Source: a bacterium (GTDB taxonomy: Bacteria; Gemmatimonadota; Gemmatimonadetes; Gemmatimonadales; Gemmatimonadaceae). Taken from it: a stretch of 32,991 nt of DNA. Positions 24,593 to 32,991 of the stretch are shown here, one piece after another; position 1 is the stretch's first letter; every line of letters starts with the position of its first letter. A program made the position numbers and the translations under genes. The notes under the pieces were generated by a model that saw only the letters and a list, made by a program, of their open reading frames with translations, had not been told where the DNA came from and searched no databases. The stretch lies in NCBI GenBank assembly GCA_021813725.1, contig JAKAJN010000020.1, positions 1 through 32,991 of the forward strand, read 5' to 3'.

Positions 24593-26178
24593 CACCGCCG
24601 CCTCCGGACCAGGCGCACGACGCGCCGGCGCGCGCGATCGAGCCACTCCGTGGTCTCACTGCCGCGGTTGGTCGTCCCCTCATGGCCGAGCCGCGCCGTG
24701 AGCACGAGGCCGATGCTGCCAAGGATGATGTTGGCCGCCCACATCGCCCAGAACGGCGTCATGTAGTCGCGGTCCGCCATCGTCTCACCGATGATGAGAC
24801 CCACGTAGTACACGCCGAAGACGGCCAGCGAGACGCCGATGGTCATCCCGACGCCGCCGCGCGGAAAGCGCAGCGCGATTGGTGCGCCGAGCAGGACAAA
24901 GACGAAACAGGCCACGGCGATCGCGAACTTCTTCTCGATTTCCACCGAGTGGCCGTCCACGATGTTCGCGGCATTGCCGAACTCGATCTTGAGTCCCTCG
25001 ACGATCACGGTCGTCGTGGAGGGGAGCAGGGTATCCGCGGCGGGCACGACTTGGCCAAACGTGGGCGGTACGCCGGCGGCGTGCAGCGCCGAGTCCGGAC
25101 GAGGTGGGACCGTGTCCGAGGGCGTGGTCGTCACCACGGGAGCCGGCGCCTTGAGCGTGTCCGGCCGCTGCCTGAGCGTGTCGGGCCGCGGTTTCGCCGT
25201 GTCCTGTGGCACGGTGGCCGCGGCGGCGGTCCGGATGCCGACGGCGGACAGCAGGCGACAGTACGCGGTGCCGATGCCGGGGCGGAGCACCTGCGGCTGC
25301 AGGGGCGCCGCCGTCTTGCGGTCGTACTTGTAGAGCAGCTTCCACGTGCTGTCGCGCGTCTTGGCGGCCCGCTCGACGCGCGACTCCAGTTCGCAGATCG
25401 TCATCTCGCGGTCGCTCTTGTAGGCGCTGTCCGGCGACTCGCTCTCGAACTGGTTGCCGACGCCGCGCACCTTGATGAAGTCGGTGGTGAAGAAGTTGCG
25501 CTGCAGCTTCGCCGGCTCCTGCAGCGAGACTTCGGTCATCGAGCCGCTGTACAGCGTCAGCAGCAGGTCCGACTGGTCGGCTGACAACTCCAGCAGTCCG
25601 CTGTCGGCGTGGATGGTGCGGCGCTTCTGCGGTGGCGACAGGTCGTAGATGGTGACGTCGCGCATCCGGCTCGTCGCCCGATCAATGTGCACCGCGCGCA
25701 GGTAGAGCCGGCTTGGCGACACTTCATTGATGATCTGTTCCTTGAAGGCGACGGTGGGCTTCTTGCGCGAGATGTCGCTCGTGAGCGTGGCCAGGCGATG
25801 GTTGGCGCGCGGCAGCACCTGGTCGTTGAACCAGACCATGAACCCGGTGAAGAAGAGCGCGGCTACGAGCACCGGCGCGACGAGGCGGTGCATGGACACG
25901 CCGCTCGCCTTGTAGGCGGTGATCTCGTTTTCCGACGCCAGCCGGCTGAATGCGTGCAGGGTGGCGACGAGAATCGCCATCGGCAGGGTCATTGCAACGG
26001 TGAAGGGAATCGAGAGCGCGAAGAACTCGACGATTGCCCGCACCGGCAGCCCCTTGCCCACCAGGTCGCCGAACTTCTTGGCGATGTAGTTGAGCAGGAG
26101 CAGCGACGTGAGCGCCGAAAGCGCAAACACGAGCGGCCCGACATGCTCCCTCAGGATGTACTTGGAAGTGATCTTCAC
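24592..26178 (-). CDS. LptF/LptG-family LPS-export permease with enlarged periplasmic region
   Basis: A 528-residue member, clearly longer than the usual ~360. Helices lie at about 15-35, 55-76 and 100-117, with coupling motif 'SENEITAYKASGVS' (83-95); the C-terminal helices are at about 417-437, 443-465 and 475-497. The periplasmic part runs from 118 to 415. Residues about 318-388 form a Pro/Thr/Ala-rich, apparently unfolded linker with repeated 'RPDTL' words. The jellyroll-like strands resume at 'TTTVIVEGLKIEFGNAANIVDGHSVEIEKKFAIAVACF'. The C-terminus adds a basic cytoplasmic tail. It is first in a two-gene operon and divergent from sprA. Confidence 0.92.
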   Translation of the reverse strand: MKITSKYILREHVGPLVFALSALTSLLLLNYIAKKFGDLVGKGLPVRAIVEFFALSIPFTVAMTLPMAILVATLHAFSRLASENEITAYKASGVSMHRLVAPVLVAALFFTGFMVWFNDQVLPRANHRLATLTSDISRKKPTVAFKEQIINEVSPSRLYLRAVHIDRATSRMRDVTIYDLSPPQKRRTIHADSGLLELSADQSDLLLTLYSGSMTEVSLQEPAKLQRNFFTTDFIKVRGVGNQFESESPDSAYKSDREMTICELESRVERAAKTRDSTWKLLYKYDRKTAAPLQPQVLRPGIGTAYCRLLSAVGIRTAAAATVPQDTAKPRPDTLRQRPDTLKAPAPVVTTTPSDTVPPRPDSALHAAGVPPTFGQVVPAADTLLPSTTTVIVEGLKIEFGNAANIVDGHSVEIEKKFAIAVACFVFVLLGAPIALRFPRGGVGMTIGVSLAVFGVYYVGLIIGETMADRDYMTPFWAMWAANIILGSIGLVLTARLGHEGTTNRGSETTEWLDRARRRVVRLVRRRR

Positions 26179-26229
26179 GAAGTCGGTCCCGGGGCGCAGG
26201 ATGGGCGGAACTGCCAGTCACGCCGAGGG

Positions 26230-26257
26230 TTGTAGGGTGTCGGACCGACCGTATATT
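26230..26257 (+). promoter_or_regulatory. Possible sigma-70-type promoter for sprA
   Basis: TTGTAG (26230-26235), 16 nt, then TATATT (26252-26257). The -10-like box matches TATAAT at 5 of 6 positions and is conspicuous in such GC-rich DNA; the -35 is weak. Transcription would start near 26264, about 120 nt before the likely sprA start and upstream of the repeat at 26325. Confidence 0.4.
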
Positions 26258-26324
26258 CCACCAGCCGACCGCTCAGATGCAAGGGTGAAGGGACACAGTG
26301 GGCCAAAGGATGCAAACGGCAACC

Positions 26325-26359
26325 GACTACCGCCTGCCGTCTACCGTCCACCGTCCGCC
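26325..26359 (-). repeat. Family D heptamer repeat (inverted copy) at the sprA 5' end
   Basis: On the minus strand it reads as four to five 7-nt units of the type GGACGGT, GGACGGT, AGACGGC, AGGCGGT. It is the inverse of the array at 32666. It lies 27 nt before the favoured sprA start and in an open frame with it, so it could be translated if an upstream start is used. Confidence 0.8.
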
Positions 26360-26386
26360 TTCATCGTACCCCGCCTGCCCCGCTTG

Positions 26387-29300
26387 GTGCGCGCACACCC
26401 CCTTCTCGCCGCCTGCCTCATAGCCGTGCCGCTGGCGGTCCACGCCCAGGGGGCGCCGCCGGCCGGGCGCGAGCCGTCGGTCCTGCAGCCATTCCATCTG
26501 GCGTTCGTTTCGCCGCCAGCCCTTCAGCCGGGCGGCAGCCTCGCTCGCGACCGCGAGAGCCCCGCCGAGATTGCCCGACGTGCCGCGGCGGCATCGCAGG
26601 CGCGCGCGCAACGCGCCTTCGCGGAGCAGTGGCGGCTTGCCGTGCAGCGCACCCTCCAGGGGACGGGGAGGGGTGCGGAGGCGGCCCCACCGGCTACGCT
26701 TGTGGTGAAGGCGGACACAACCCTGCGCGCGCAGGCCGCCGACCTCTTCGGCCAGTATGCCGACTTGGGCCTCGTCCTCAACGGCCGTCTCGAGAGCAAG
26801 ATCAACCGCACCCGGAACGAGCGCTGCATCAGCTCGCAGTTCTTCAGTCTCGCCTCGCAGTGCAAGGGGACCTTCCAACCGCTCTTCGACTTCCAGTTCG
26901 ACGTGCGCACCGGCGGCGTGGTGGCCGATCGCGTGCACCTTGATGTGGACTACGACAGCAAACGCGAGTTTGACGCGTCGAACAACATCCAGGTCTACTA
27001 CCAGGGAAAGACCGACGAGCTGATCCAGCGCCTCGAAGTCGGCAACGTCACCTTCCAGCCGCCGGCCAGCCGCTTCATCACCGGCGGCATTCCGAGCGGC
27101 AATTACGGCCTGCAGGCCATCGGCCAGCTCGGCCCGATGCGCTTTCGCACGATTGTCGCCCAGCAGAAGGGGAATGTCACCAAGGACCGCGTCTTCACCG
27201 TGGGCGATCGCACCGTGCAGGCGGTGGACCGCGAAATCGAGGACTACCAGGTCGAGCCGCGGCGCTTCTTCTTCACGGTCGACCCGCACCGCTTCGCCGA
27301 CTTCCCGAACGTTGACCTGCTGAACACGACGCAACTGCAGCGGCTCGCCGCGGCGCTCCCCGATTCAGTGCGGCCGTCGCGCATCTATCTGTACCGCCTG
27401 CTCATCGGCGGCCAGCCGCCCAATCCGAACGGTCCGCAGTTCCGCCTGATCGGCGATCCGGCCTCACGTCGCGGGCCGATCTACGAACTGCTGCGCGAGA
27501 ACGTCGACTACTACACCGACCCCTCGCTGCTCTGGGTGGCGCTCGTGCGTCCGCTCAATCTGAGCAACGAACGGCTGGTCGTGGCCTACACCGTGCGCCT
27601 GAACGGGCGCGACACGACCATGGCGTCCACGGGCGGTACGCCGGATTTCGAATACACCGCACGCGAGCAGTTCGCCAACCTGCTTTGGGATCCGCAGGTG
27701 CGTCCGACGGACGCTGCCTTCGACCGGGAAATCCGCTCGGTCTATCGCGTCGGCGGCGAGGATGTGCGACGCAGTACGGTGACGGCGCGCATCGTCACCG
27801 GCGCCTCCGGCGACCAGGAGAAGCCGGTGGCCGGCGCGAGCGAGACTTGGCTCCAGCTCTTCGGCCTTGCCCAGTCGGGAAACAGCGCGACCTTCGACAT
27901 CGACAACCGGCTCTTCCCGCGCCCGGGCGACCCGAACGTCACCGTCGGCGGCGCGGCTGGCACGAGGATCCTCCGCGACTACTTCCTCGTCTTTCCTTCG
28001 CTGCGTCCGTTCTCGCGCAGCGGGCTTGCCCAGCCCGCCGGCAATCCGGCGAGCGAGGCAATCTACACGACGCCCGGCGAGTACCTCTACTCGACGCAGC
28101 ATCCGCAGTCGACGTACCGCATTCGCCTGCGCTACGACGCCGAAGGCGGCGGCGACGCGGGGTCGCTGATGCTCGGCGCGACCCAGGTGCGCCCGAACTC
28201 CGAGCGCCTCACGCTCGACGGGCGGCTCCTCCAGCGCGACGTGGACTACCGGGTGGACTACGACCTCGGCCGCGTCACCTTCCTGCGCCCCGACACGCTC
28301 TTCCCGAGCGCCAGGCAGGTGTCGGTGCGGTTCGAGGAGAACCCGCTCTTCGCCGCGGCGCCGAAGAGCATCCTCGGCTTCGCCGGGCAATTCCCGCTCG
28401 ATGTCGGCGAGATCAACGTGATGGCGATCGCGCAGAACCAGCGCACCACCTTCACACGCCCGCCGCTCGGCTACGAGCCGCAGTCGTCGTTCATTGCCGG
28501 CATCAGCGGCACGTTCGATTTCACGGCCGCCCCGCTCACGCGTGCGCTCCAGCGATTGCCCTTCGTGCAGACGAGCACGCCGTCGCGCGTGCATCTCGAC
28601 GCCGAGGTGGCCACCAGCCGCCCGCAGGCGAACAGCGCGGGGCAGGCGTACCTCGAGAGCTTCGAGGGCGAGGGCGGCACGCTGGTTCCCCTGTCCGACC
28701 CGGCCTGGCTGACGAGCAGCCAGCCCGCGCTGGGACGTGCGCTTGCCTCGCGCATCGGGGGCGCGGCCAGTCTCGACCTCGCGCGCGCCGCGACGCTGGC
28801 ATGGCAGAACAACGGCCTCAGCGCCGCCGGGCAGACGGTCACCTTCACGCTGCAGCAGATTGACCCGCTCGTGAACATCATCGGGTCGGGGCTGCAGCAG
28901 CCCGAGCCGCTGCTCTGGCTTACGCTCTATCCACTGAGCGTCGGCGGCGCCTACAACGATGCGACGCGCGCGTACCAGTGGCGGATCAACAATGCGCCGA
29001 TGGGGCGGCGCTGGCGCTCCATTCGCACGGTGCTCAATGCCTCCGGCACCGACCTGTCGCGCATCGAGAACCTCCAGTTCTGGACGCTCATCGACACCAC
29101 GGCCGCGCACCGGCCGCGCAATCCGACGCTCGTCTTCGATTTCGGCGACGTCTCGGAGAACGCCGTCGGCGTCTCGCCCACGCGCCTCGTCGTCTCGCGC
29201 AACGGCGCAGCGGTGGATTCGCTGTATTCGGGACGGGCCGTGGTGGGCCTCGACTCGCTGCACTCCGAACGCGATGCGTTTTCGCGCGCCTTCAACCAGG

Positions 29301-32300
29301 AGCGCGACGACAAGGGCCTGCCCGGTGATGTCGTGCCGACGCTGCAGTTCACGTCGCCCGACTCCTCGGGAGTGCTGCGCGACTACCCGATCTGCCAGCG
29401 CGGCGACATCAAGCTCAACCGACTCGGCGATGCCAAGACCAACTGCACCGTGCGCAACGGACGCCTCGACGAGAACGACATTGACCTCGACAATACGCTG
29501 AACTTCGTGTCATCGCAGCGGGAAAGCGAACCGGTACTGCGCTACGTCGTCGACATGTCCGACCCGAAGGCGTACACCCGCGTCGGCAAGTGCGAAGTGA
29601 CGCAGGTGGACACGTCGGGCGGGGGCGTGGAAAACAACACGCTCTGCTGGGTCTTCGTTCGCCTGCCGTTCAACGCGCCGTTCGACACCATTGCCGGTGG
29701 GCCGTCCATCCGCCGCGTGCGCGCCCTGCGGCTCACGATGGTCAGCGGCGCCGGGGCGCGCGACGATGCCTTCACGCAAGTGCCCATTGCGCAGTTCCGG
29801 CTCACTGGCGCGGCCTGGCTCAAGCGCGCCGACCGGCCCATCAACGGCATCGCCGGCGACCGCACGCTCCAGGGTGCGGTGCAGGCCTCGACCATCGGCA
29901 CGATGGACCGCGACTCCACGAGCGGGCTCATCTACGAGTCACCGCCCGGCGTGAACGATGCCCCCGATCAGATCATCACGGGGCTCGAGAACCAGCGCGT
30001 GCAGATCAACGAGCGGTCGCTGCGCCTCACCGCGCAGCAACTGGCGCCCTATCAGCGCGCCGAGACGTACATGCGCTTCGCCGAGGGGAGTCGGAACTTC
30101 ATGCAGTACCGCGAGCTTCGTGTCTGGGCGCGCGGCCGCGGCAGCGGATGGGGACAGGACGGCGAAATGAATTTCTTCGTCCGGCTTGGGCGCGACGCCG
30201 ACAATTTCTACCTCTACCGCACGCCGGTGGCCGCCGGCGCCGGTCAGGCCGCGTGGCTGCCGGAGGTGCGCGTGAACTTCGAGAAGTTCTTTGCCCTGCG
30301 CGCGCAGCTGCAGAACGCCTTCCTGCAGAACAGCCCCGACTCGCTCGCCTGCCACGGCGCCGACTCGGTGCTCATCGCGCGCAGTGGCCTGCCGGCGGGC
30401 GTCAGCATTCGGCGCTACGCCGCGTGCCATGAAGGTTACATGGTGTATACCGTGGACCCGAACATCAGCGCGCCCAACCTCGCCGCGGTGCAGGACCTCG
30501 CCGTCGGCATGGTGCGCGTCGATTCGGGCGTCACCGGCGCGGGGCGCATCGTGCCGGGCGACACGCTGGAGCTGTGGGTGGACGACATGCGGCTCACCAA
30601 CGTGGACAACACGCCGGGCTACGCCGCCCAGGTGGGCCTGAACATCACCGCCGGCGACATCGGCTCGTTCCGCGCCGGCTTCAGCCACCGCGACGCGAAC
30701 TTCCGCCAGCTCAACGAAACGCCGTCGTACGTCTCGGACAATCAGTTCGACATCGGCACCTCGCTGCGTCTCGACAAGCTCCTCCCCGCCGGACTGGGCT
30801 ACGCGATTCCCGTCACCATCAATCATTCGAGTGGCGCCAACAATCCGCTCTTCGTCTCGCGCTCCGACCTGCGTGGCGATGGCGTGCGCGGCCTGCGCAC
30901 GCCCCGCAGCGGCGCCACCAACGTGTCCGTGGCCCTGCGGCGCACGACGCCGCTGCGCGAGGGGTGGCTGGCCGCAGTCGTCAACAACCTCGGCGCCACC
31001 GCGAACTACGGCACCGCGAGCGCGCGCAGCGAGTACCAGGACGGCACCTCCAAGAACTTGAACGCCAGCGTGGACTACAACCTCGCCTCTCCGGCGCGCG
31101 TGCGGCCAATGCCGCAGTGGGTGGACCACGCCCTCGGGGCCCTGCCGATCTGGCTGCAGAACACCGAGTGGGTGCAGGCCCTGCGCAATGCCGACGTGCG
31201 GCTCAATCCGGCCAGCGTGCGCTTCAGCAGCTCGATGGTACGCGCCGAGGACCGCCGACTGGCGTACCTCAAGCCCGCCGACGCGCTCTCCGACACGGGC
31301 CGGCTCGTCACGGGCCTCAGCCACGTCTGGCGCAATGTTGCCGGGGTGGAACTGCGCCCCTTCGACGCGCTGAACGCCCGTTGGGATTTCACCTCGCTGC
31401 GCGACCTCCGGCAGTACGGCGACTCTTCACCCACCGCGGTGATCGCGACCGGAGAACGGAACCGCCTCCTCGGACTCGACGTCGGGCTCGAGCGCGAGCG
31501 GCAGATGAACGCCGCACTCGGCTTCGCGCCCACCGTGGCCTTCTGGATGCGCCCGCGTCTCGACTTCACGAGCGCGTACTCGATGCAGCGCGACCCGACC
31601 TCGCGCACGCTCGTGCGCGACGCCGACAGCACCGGCGGCTACCACCTGCCGCGCCGCGTCAACAACACGCAGACGCTTGCGCTCGGCGCCAACATCGATG
31701 TCCCCGCCGCCCTGCGCGCGTACCTGCACGACTCACTCGTGACGCCCATCCTCGTGCAGATTCTCCAACCCATCGACGTGCAGGCGAGCCGTTCGCTCGT
31801 TTCGGCGTTCGACGGCGCGCCGTTCACCCCGGGGCTCGGCTACCAGCTCGGCCTCGGCGGTGTGGACCATTTCCGCACGCAGAACGGCCTCAATGCCACC
31901 AGCGCCGGCAGCAATGCGCAGGTCACGCTCAGCACCGGACTGCGCCTGCCGCTCGGCATGGCCGTGACGACACGCATGCAGAAGGTGAACACGCGCAACT
32001 GGACGCGTCGCTTCGACAACACGCAGACCATCATCGACGGCGAGCAGCTCACGCTCCCCGATCTGTCGCTGCGCATGACGCTGCGGCCGCGGTTCGCGAG
32101 CCGCGTGATCACGAGTCTCGGCGGGTCGGTGCGCTATCTCAACACCCGTCAGTCGAGCGTCGTGCCGAGCGAGCTCGAGGGTGCCGCCCCCGACGTGCGC
32201 GTCAGCCGCGTGACGTCCTATCCGATTAACGGCAGCATCACGTGGAATGTCGGCACCGGGCTGATGACGTCGTTCGGCATCGGCAGCACGCATCGCGTGG

Positions 32301-32665
32301 ATTCGCTCCCCGGGAGCATCGCCGAGTCGCGCTCGCGCGACCTGAACGCCGATCTGTCGCGCTCGGTCAAGATGCCAGCGCGCTGGAAGCTCAAGAACGA
32401 CCTGCGCACGCGCGTCAGCTACCAGCAGAGCGCCGCGCAGTCGTGGGTGCAGAACCAGTCGGCGACGGCAAAGCGCAGCCGCTTGGCCGACAACGGGCGT
32501 CAGGCGATCAACGTCAACGCCGACGCTGACGTGGCCGAGAACCTCACCTTCTCGCTCACGGGGGCGCGCATCGTGACCTTCGACAACAATTTCAACCGGC
32601 GCTTCTCGCAGCTGGTCTTCACGGCGGTGCTGCAGGTGTCGTTCTTCGCGGGGGAACTGAGATGA
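26387..32665 (+). CDS. sprA: SprA/Sov-type outer-membrane translocon of type 9 secretion
   Basis: About 2092 residues. SprA is the giant beta-barrel through which T9SS cargo crosses the outer membrane. From GTG 26387 the protein begins with a signal peptide (RAHPLLAACLIAVPLAVHA-QG). Family-like blocks include 'VDYDSKREFDASNNIQVYYQG' followed by 'IQRLEVGNVTFQPPASRFI', a long middle of barrel strands and 'YLESFEGEGGTLVPLSDPAWL', and late 'LELWVDDMRLTNVDNTPGYAAQVGLNITAGDIGSFRAGFSHRD', which matches the 'WVNELRLTGFDDKGGWAA' type block of Bacteroidota SprA. Length is near the usual 2300-2500. No ribosome-binding site is clear; TTG 26384 or GTG 26285 are alternatives. Its stop overlaps the next ATG (ATGA). 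No other T9SS gene is in view. Confidence 0.9.
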   Translation: MRAHPLLAACLIAVPLAVHAQGAPPAGREPSVLQPFHLAFVSPPALQPGGSLARDRESPAEIARRAAAASQARAQRAFAEQWRLAVQRTLQGTGRGAEAAPPATLVVKADTTLRAQAADLFGQYADLGLVLNGRLESKINRTRNERCISSQFFSLASQCKGTFQPLFDFQFDVRTGGVVADRVHLDVDYDSKREFDASNNIQVYYQGKTDELIQRLEVGNVTFQPPASRFITGGIPSGNYGLQAIGQLGPMRFRTIVAQQKGNVTKDRVFTVGDRTVQAVDREIEDYQVEPRRFFFTVDPHRFADFPNVDLLNTTQLQRLAAALPDSVRPSRIYLYRLLIGGQPPNPNGPQFRLIGDPASRRGPIYELLRENVDYYTDPSLLWVALVRPLNLSNERLVVAYTVRLNGRDTTMASTGGTPDFEYTAREQFANLLWDPQVRPTDAAFDREIRSVYRVGGEDVRRSTVTARIVTGASGDQEKPVAGASETWLQLFGLAQSGNSATFDIDNRLFPRPGDPNVTVGGAAGTRILRDYFLVFPSLRPFSRSGLAQPAGNPASEAIYTTPGEYLYSTQHPQSTYRIRLRYDAEGGGDAGSLMLGATQVRPNSERLTLDGRLLQRDVDYRVDYDLGRVTFLRPDTLFPSARQVSVRFEENPLFAAAPKSILGFAGQFPLDVGEINVMAIAQNQRTTFTRPPLGYEPQSSFIAGISGTFDFTAAPLTRALQRLPFVQTSTPSRVHLDAEVATSRPQANSAGQAYLESFEGEGGTLVPLSDPAWLTSSQPALGRALASRIGGAASLDLARAATLAWQNNGLSAAGQTVTFTLQQIDPLVNIIGSGLQQPEPLLWLTLYPLSVGGAYNDATRAYQWRINNAPMGRRWRSIRTVLNASGTDLSRIENLQFWTLIDTTAAHRPRNPTLVFDFGDVSENAVGVSPTRLVVSRNGAAVDSLYSGRAVVGLDSLHSERDAFSRAFNQERDDKGLPGDVVPTLQFTSPDSSGVLRDYPICQRGDIKLNRLGDAKTNCTVRNGRLDENDIDLDNTLNFVSSQRESEPVLRYVVDMSDPKAYTRVGKCEVTQVDTSGGGVENNTLCWVFVRLPFNAPFDTIAGGPSIRRVRALRLTMVSGAGARDDAFTQVPIAQFRLTGAAWLKRADRPINGIAGDRTLQGAVQASTIGTMDRDSTSGLIYESPPGVNDAPDQIITGLENQRVQINERSLRLTAQQLAPYQRAETYMRFAEGSRNFMQYRELRVWARGRGSGWGQDGEMNFFVRLGRDADNFYLYRTPVAAGAGQAAWLPEVRVNFEKFFALRAQLQNAFLQNSPDSLACHGADSVLIARSGLPAGVSIRRYAACHEGYMVYTVDPNISAPNLAAVQDLAVGMVRVDSGVTGAGRIVPGDTLELWVDDMRLTNVDNTPGYAAQVGLNITAGDIGSFRAGFSHRDANFRQLNETPSYVSDNQFDIGTSLRLDKLLPAGLGYAIPVTINHSSGANNPLFVSRSDLRGDGVRGLRTPRSGATNVSVALRRTTPLREGWLAAVVNNLGATANYGTASARSEYQDGTSKNLNASVDYNLASPARVRPMPQWVDHALGALPIWLQNTEWVQALRNADVRLNPASVRFSSSMVRAEDRRLAYLKPADALSDTGRLVTGLSHVWRNVAGVELRPFDALNARWDFTSLRDLRQYGDSSPTAVIATGERNRLLGLDVGLERERQMNAALGFAPTVAFWMRPRLDFTSAYSMQRDPTSRTLVRDADSTGGYHLPRRVNNTQTLALGANIDVPAALRAYLHDSLVTPILVQILQPIDVQASRSLVSAFDGAPFTPGLGYQLGLGGVDHFRTQNGLNATSAGSNAQVTLSTGLRLPLGMAVTTRMQKVNTRNWTRRFDNTQTIIDGEQLTLPDLSLRMTLRPRFASRVITSLGGSVRYLNTRQSSVVPSELEGAAPDVRVSRVTSYPINGSITWNVGTGLMTSFGIGSTHRVDSLPGSIAESRSRDLNADLSRSVKMPARWKLKNDLRTRVSYQQSAAQSWVQNQSATAKRSRLADNGRQAINVNADADVAENLTFSLTGARIVTFDNNFNRRFSQLVFTAVLQVSFFAGELR

Positions 32666-32991
32666 GAGACGGTGGACAGTGGACGGTGGACGGTGGACAG
32701 TGGAGCGTGCAGCGCATTCCCCGCAGTGCGCGCGTGGCGCTGGTCGTTCTGGCCGCGGTCGCCGCCGCGTGCTCCTCGAAGCCTGACGCCGCGCCCGCGC
32801 CGCCGGTGGTCACGACGGAGTTCGATGGCGAGGCCGCGCTCAAGTATGCCGCCGCACAGGTGGCATTCGGTCCTCGCGTGCCGGGGAGCGAGGCGCATCG
32901 CAAGGGGGGCGACTGGATTGTCGCGGAGATGAAAGCGCGTGGCGCGACGGTCGTGCAGCAGACCTGGACGCACCGAACCAAGACCGGTCGC
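32662..32991 (+). CDS. M28-type peptidase / glutaminyl-cyclase-like lipoprotein, 3' truncated by window
   Basis: The frame is open to the window end (110 codons seen). A lipoprotein signal 'RVALVVLAAVAAAC-SS' is followed by 'AALKYAAAQVAFGPRVPGSEAHRKGGDWIVAEMKARGATVVQQTWTH'. This is the characteristic N-terminal block of M28 peptidases and bacterial glutaminyl-peptide cyclotransferases; the metal-binding part lies outside the window. ATG 32662 overlaps the sprA stop (ATGA), but its first ~15 codons are repeat DNA. GTG 32707 just after the repeat would give a more normal signal peptide. Glutaminyl cyclases act on exported proteins in T9SS organisms, so the link with sprA is suggestive, but peptidase versus cyclase cannot be decided. 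Confidence 0.82.
   Translation, partial: MRDGGQWTVDGGQWSVQRIPRSARVALVVLAAVAAACSSKPDAAPAPPVVTTEFDGEAALKYAAAQVAFGPRVPGSEAHRKGGDWIVAEMKARGATVVQQTWTHRTKTGR
32666..32703 (+). repeat. Family D heptamer repeat after the sprA stop codon
   Basis: Five consecutive 7-nt units of GACGGTG or GACAGTG begin 2 nt after the sprA TGA stop. They lie inside the first codons of the downstream lipoprotein gene if its ATG 32662 is used, giving the residues DGGQWTVDGGQWSV. Confidence 0.92.

Noticed and set aside
26310-26420. ATG at 26310 as sprA start
   Set aside because: It is out of frame with sprA and its reading meets a stop codon near 26420.
27464-29263. 599-codon minus-strand open frame inside sprA
   Set aside because: Antisense to a well-supported SprA gene and of Arg/Ala/Val/Glu-biased composition without recognisable motifs.

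Overview
The window is about 33 kb of GC-rich bacterial chromosome. The gene set points to the phylum Gemmatimonadota in the FCB group, although no rRNA or other marker gene is present to prove it. The evidence is a giant SprA/Sov-type outer-membrane translocon gene, a long Oar-like TonB-dependent receptor, two LptF/LptG permeases, a Hanks-type kinase with a C-terminal membrane anchor, frequent GTG starts and 4-nt GTGA gene overlaps. No phage, integrase, transposase, CRISPR array or tRNA was recognised.

Layout from left to right. 1-4.6 kb: a cyclic-nucleotide-binding protein, a CDP-alcohol phosphatidyltransferase with a small exported protein, a small Cys-containing protein, an alpha/beta hydrolase with an odd catalytic triad, and an overlapping DsbA-like/VKOR pair for disulfide formation. 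4.3-7.7 kb, minus strand: acetyl-CoA synthetase, a serine/threonine kinase and a small unknown protein. 7.7-8.2 kb: the only long gene-free stretch, with operator-like repeats and a candidate sigma-54 promoter in front of a STAS-domain protein. 8.6-11.9 kb: gamma-glutamyltransferase lipoprotein, inorganic pyrophosphatase and an aquaporin. 12-15.2 kb: flavin reductase-like and DUF92 proteins, a V4R-like protein and an M24 peptidase. 15.4-19.5 kb: two APC amino-acid permeases around heme o synthase. 19.7-22.9 kb: TonB-dependent receptor. 22.9-23.5 kb: a four-helix-bundle (S23/IVS-type) gene between inverted polypurine repeats. 23.5-26.2 kb: lptG/lptF-like operon. 26.4-32.7 kb: sprA, overlapping the start of an M28-type lipoprotein cut by the window edge.

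Several genes concern the cell envelope: LPS transport (LptF/LptG), a type 9 secretion-type translocon (SprA), a TonB receptor, periplasmic disulfide formation and phospholipid synthesis. Others serve peptide and amino-acid use (GGT, M24 and M28 peptidases, two permeases), acetate and PPi turnover (Acs with Ppa) and respiration (heme o synthase).

The most striking thing not explained by the genes is a set of four short repeat families with different sequences but the same habit. Each is a purine-skewed microrepeat that starts within about 0-10 nt of a stop codon and runs in the sense direction of that gene. This occurs at nine gene ends, often with a second inverted arm nearby. The families are an 11-nt AGAGAGAAAGC unit, a CACGGAG unit, a GGACTTGGACTCAGGAT unit and a 7-nt GACGGTG unit. 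One family brackets the four-helix-bundle gene as an inverted pair (30 of 31 bases complementary) and resembles the layout of rRNA intervening sequences. This is the best candidate here for an undescribed element or system.
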